The notes below the pieces were generated by a model that did not search any database, was not told the origin of the DNA, and saw only the letters and a list, made by a program, of their open reading frames with translations. Source: Holophagaceae bacterium (GTDB taxonomy: Bacteria > Acidobacteriota > Holophagae > Holophagales > Holophagaceae). Taken from it: a DNA stretch of 16,153 nt. This document shows, one piece after another, positions 13,581 to 16,153 of the stretch. Each line of letters begins with the position of its first letter. The stretch's first letter is position 1. The translations under genes and the position numbers were made by a program. The stretch lies in contig PMJK01000055.1 in NCBI GenBank assembly GCA_003158505.1, positions 1-16,153 of the forward strand. Reading direction: 5' to 3'.

Positions 13581-16136
13581 CTATGCCTCCTTCCCTAGGA
13601 TAAACAGAGTCCGGTCATCGCGGTTCTGGGTATCGAATGCCGATACATCGGCGAACACGGCCTCGCAGGCCGCCCCGGGACTTCCAATGCCCCAAAGTCG
13701 GCGAAGCTGGGCGCTTAGGCGGCCCAGACCGTAGAGCTCGCCATCCCGATTCATGGCCTCGGACAGCCCGTCGCTATAGAGCACCATCCAGCCTTTGGGA
13801 GGGAGGAAGCCTTCGATCACCACCCAGTCACGCGCCCCGGCCGGGCGCAGTCCCAGACCTCGCCCGTGGGGAATTACCTCGGTCATTCCCTCCCCGTTCA
13901 AGCCCCCAAGCACCAGGGCACCCGGGTGACCGGCCCGGGCCAGACGGTAATGGCCCGCAGCATCCCATTCCAGGAGGATGAGGGTGAGGAACCCCCGATG
14001 GCCGAGGAGCTGACGCAGGGTCTGGTCCAGGGAGCAGAGGATGTCCTCCAGGCCCTGGTCCTCCCGTTGGGCGGCCTGCTCCAGCAGAGCCGTGGCCTGG
14101 GCCATGTAGAGGGCTGCGGCCAGGCCCTTGCCGCAGACGTCGCCCACGGCCGCGAGCCAGGTGCCGCTGGGACGCTGCTTCACGAAGAGTAGGTCGCCAC
14201 CGGTCTCCTGGGCCGGCTCGAGGCGCAGGGCCACCTGGAACCCCGGGATGGGAGGCACATGGGAGGTGACCAGACCTTCCTGGATGCGCCGGGCGGTTTC
14301 GAGTTCCTGGCTGAGACGCTCCTGGGCCACCAGCCGCTGATGCATCACGGCCGTCTCCAGCACCTGGCCTGCGGCCAAGGCCACTTCGCGCAGGAGTTCA
14401 CGATCCTCACGGCCGTAGTTCAGCTCCGCGTACTTGCCCCCGAGCAGGACCACACTGTGGGGGAGGTCCCCGGCCAGGACGAGCAGCATCAGTTGAGCTT
14501 CGAGCGCATCCACATGCGCCCGCACCGTGCCGCCCTGCTCGCGGATCCAGTCAGCCTCCTCGCTGCCCAGGCCCAGCACCAGCTCGCGGTTCTCCCGGGC
14601 CAGCCGTAGCAGGCCCCGGGGGATGTGGAGGGGCTGGGGCGGGAAGTGGATCCTGCGGTCCTCACGATCCGAGGCCTCCGCGGCAGGCAGCATCACTTGC
14701 CTGTCCTCGATGGGCAGGATCTCCAGCACCTGGGGCTGGAAGGCTTCCCCGAGGGCGCGTTGCAGGGATTTGATCAGCGAATCCTCGCTGAACCGCTTGC
14801 GGGGCTCATGGACGGCGCTGAGGGCAATGTCGCGGGTGCTGGAGAAGTCACGGCGGAAACGGCGCCGGATGCCCCTCAGCAGGCGCCTCAGGGCCCAGCC
14901 GAGGGGCAGAGCCAGGAGGCCGATGAGGGCTCCCGCCCAGCCTGGCGGGATGGCGGAGAGGTGGGAAAAGGCCCAGGCCAGGCCGGCCAGATAGGCCGCC
15001 ACCGTAAGGACCAGGATGGCCATGTAGGCGATCCAGCGGAGCAGCACCTTCTGCACATCGAAGAGCCCGTGGCGGAAGATGGCGTAGGCGAAGCTGAGCG
15101 GAAGCAGCGGCACCGGCAGCATGAAGATGAAGACCTGCCGGTGGAAGAGGAGGCTGTCGCCGAATTTCGCCTGGAGCATGGACCAGGCCAGCAGGTCGAG
15201 GCAGAGGGTGGCGGCCACGATCAGGGAGGGCAGGAGGGCCTTCCGGAGCCGATCCGGTGCGCGGAAAGTGCCGCCAATGAAGAAGGCGAGACCGGTGAGG
15301 GCAGCCGTGATGTAAAGCGTGATGGGAAGGAACGAGAGGACCTTGAGCAAAGTTTTGAGCAGGCCTTCCGGTGGAGTTCCCGCGAGTGTCTTCAGGACGC
15401 CGCCGTTGGCCATAACCCAGAGACTCAGGACGAATTGCAGGAGAGCCAGGAAGGCGAAGGTGGCATAGAGGGACCGGAGAAAACGACGGTTCTTCCGCCA
15501 TTCGTGGGGATGGGGGAAGCGCAGGAAGAAATGGACCCAGAGCGGTGGCAGGAGCGCGGAGACCAAGCAGGCCATGAGCGCAACCAGGATGGTCAGGGCC
15601 ATGGGCGGATTGCCGGTTTGCGAGGCCCCGGACATCAGCAGGGCCGTGGCAGCCAGGTAGAAGAAGTGCCGCGAGGATTTTCGCTCCGGGGCCGAGAGCA
15701 CCACGAGGAGAGCGATAGCCCAGGCGAGGATCCCGTTCGCCAGGAGGGCCAGCTGCATCCTGTCCAGGGGCTTCACCAGGCGGACCGGCAGGAGGATTGG
15801 ATGGTCCTGGCGGTTCACCGAATAGATCAGGATGGTGCCTTCGGTTTTTCCATTGATGAACCGCTGGGCCTTCAAGGTGCCTTCCAGGGTGGGCTCGTAG
15901 GCCCGCCCCTGGATCTTCACCAGCTCGTCACCCTCGAGCAGACCTGCCTCTTCCGCCACGCCATCCGGCAGGATTTCCCGGATGACGATCTTCCCGTTCT
16001 CCACCCTCCAGGAACACTGATCATCCGAGCCCGCATAGACCCACTGGTTGAGGGTGAAAGACCCCAGAGCCAGCGTCAGGCAGGCGAAACTGATCCACAG
16101 CAGACGCCATCGGATGCGTTTCAGGTAGGGGTTCAT
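13581..16136 (-). CDS. PDZ-multi-TM-PP2C (SpoIIE/RsbU-type) serine phosphatase
   Basis: An 851-residue membrane signalling protein. TM1 spans about 11-31. A PDZ domain outside the membrane follows (about 42-122: GVAEEAGLLEGDELVKIQG). About eight to nine further membrane helices lie between 128 and 416, including YAIFRHGLFDVQKVLLR, typical of 7TM-like sensor modules. A basic juxtamembrane stretch (417-430) and a GAF-like region (about 450-600) come next. A coiled linker (600-622, QELETARRIQEGL) leads to the PP2C domain (about 623-851). Metal ligands visible are Asp648 (GGD), Asp666 (GDVCGKG), Asp789 (SDG) and Asp840/841 (NRDDRT). The second Asp of the usual GGDxxD is Phe651. Family knowledge: such phosphatases dephosphorylate anti-anti-sigma factors in partner switching; no STAS or anti-sigma gene is in view. 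The ATG at 16136 has AAAGG 5 nt upstream. It is probably first in the four-gene unit, and its promoter lies beyond the window. Confidence 0.9.
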   Translation of the reverse strand: MNPYLKRIRWRLLWISFACLTLALGSFTLNQWVYAGSDDQCSWRVENGKIVIREILPDGVAEEAGLLEGDELVKIQGRAYEPTLEGTLKAQRFINGKTEGTILIYSVNRQDHPILLPVRLVKPLDRMQLALLANGILAWAIALLVVLSAPERKSSRHFFYLAATALLMSGASQTGNPPMALTILVALMACLVSALLPPLWVHFFLRFPHPHEWRKNRRFLRSLYATFAFLALLQFVLSLWVMANGGVLKTLAGTPPEGLLKTLLKVLSFLPITLYITAALTGLAFFIGGTFRAPDRLRKALLPSLIVAATLCLDLLAWSMLQAKFGDSLLFHRQVFIFMLPVPLLPLSFAYAIFRHGLFDVQKVLLRWIAYMAILVLTVAAYLAGLAWAFSHLSAIPPGWAGALIGLLALPLGWALRRLLRGIRRRFRRDFSSTRDIALSAVHEPRKRFSEDSLIKSLQRALGEAFQPQVLEILPIEDRQVMLPAAEASDREDRRIHFPPQPLHIPRGLLRLARENRELVLGLGSEEADWIREQGGTVRAHVDALEAQLMLLVLAGDLPHSVVLLGGKYAELNYGREDRELLREVALAAGQVLETAVMHQRLVAQERLSQELETARRIQEGLVTSHVPPIPGFQVALRLEPAQETGGDLLFVKQRPSGTWLAAVGDVCGKGLAAALYMAQATALLEQAAQREDQGLEDILCSLDQTLRQLLGHRGFLTLILLEWDAAGHYRLARAGHPGALVLGGLNGEGMTEVIPHGRGLGLRPAGARDWVVIEGFLPPKGWMVLYSDGLSEAMNRDGELYGLGRLSAQLRRLWGIGSPGAACEAVFADVSAFDTQNRDDRTLFILGKEA

Positions 16137-16153
16137 GGAGCCTTTGTGAAAGA

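Overview
The window reads as ordinary chromosome of a high-GC, Gram-negative bacterium. There are no rRNAs, tRNAs, CRISPR arrays, insertion sequences or phage genes that I can see. Signal peptides, a lipoprotein, two DUF3857/transglutaminase-fold secreted proteins, a large PDZ-membrane-PP2C phosphatase and a MaeB-type malic enzyme together remind me most of Acidobacteriota, class Holophagae (Geothrix/Holophaga type). That placement is inference from gene content and style, not from a marker gene.

Layout. Bases 1-148 hold no gene but contain a run of 13 G and several small palindromes. Bases 149-2191 (+) carry an AlaX-type alanyl-tRNA editing protein followed after 3 nt by a membrane-anchored alpha/beta hydrolase. 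Bases 2210-6168 (-) carry two secreted DUF3857/transglutaminase-fold proteins joined by a 1-nt TGATG stop/start overlap. The downstream member keeps a Cys-His-Asp triad and the upstream member has lost Cys and His. Bases 6169-6450 are a divergent intergenic region with possible back-to-back promoters and a possible leader hairpin. Bases 6451-7608 (+) encode a NifS/IscS-type cysteine desulfurase. Bases 7632-9181 (-) encode a small secreted protein of unknown function and a YheT-type hydrolase. Bases 9355-11607 (+) encode the bifunctional-type malic enzyme MaeB, followed by a strong GC hairpin between convergent genes. Bases 11661-16136 (-) form a probable four-gene operon: PDZ/multi-TM/PP2C phosphatase, small two-TM coiled-coil protein, SirB1-type protein with TPR tail, and DUF4136 lipoprotein.

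How the genes work together. The core-metabolism genes (alanyl-tRNA proofreading, cysteine desulfuration, malate to pyruvate) are stand-alone units. The two multi-gene minus-strand units are more interesting. One is an envelope protein pair in which an apparently active transglutaminase/protease-fold protein is translationally coupled to a pseudo-enzyme relative. The other is an envelope-facing unit that combines a PDZ sensor, a phosphatase output, a membrane coiled-coil protein, an envelope lipoprotein and a SirB1-like protein. I did not find a clearly new defence or mobile system. The best leads are these two units and the 6.17-6.45 kb regulatory region.
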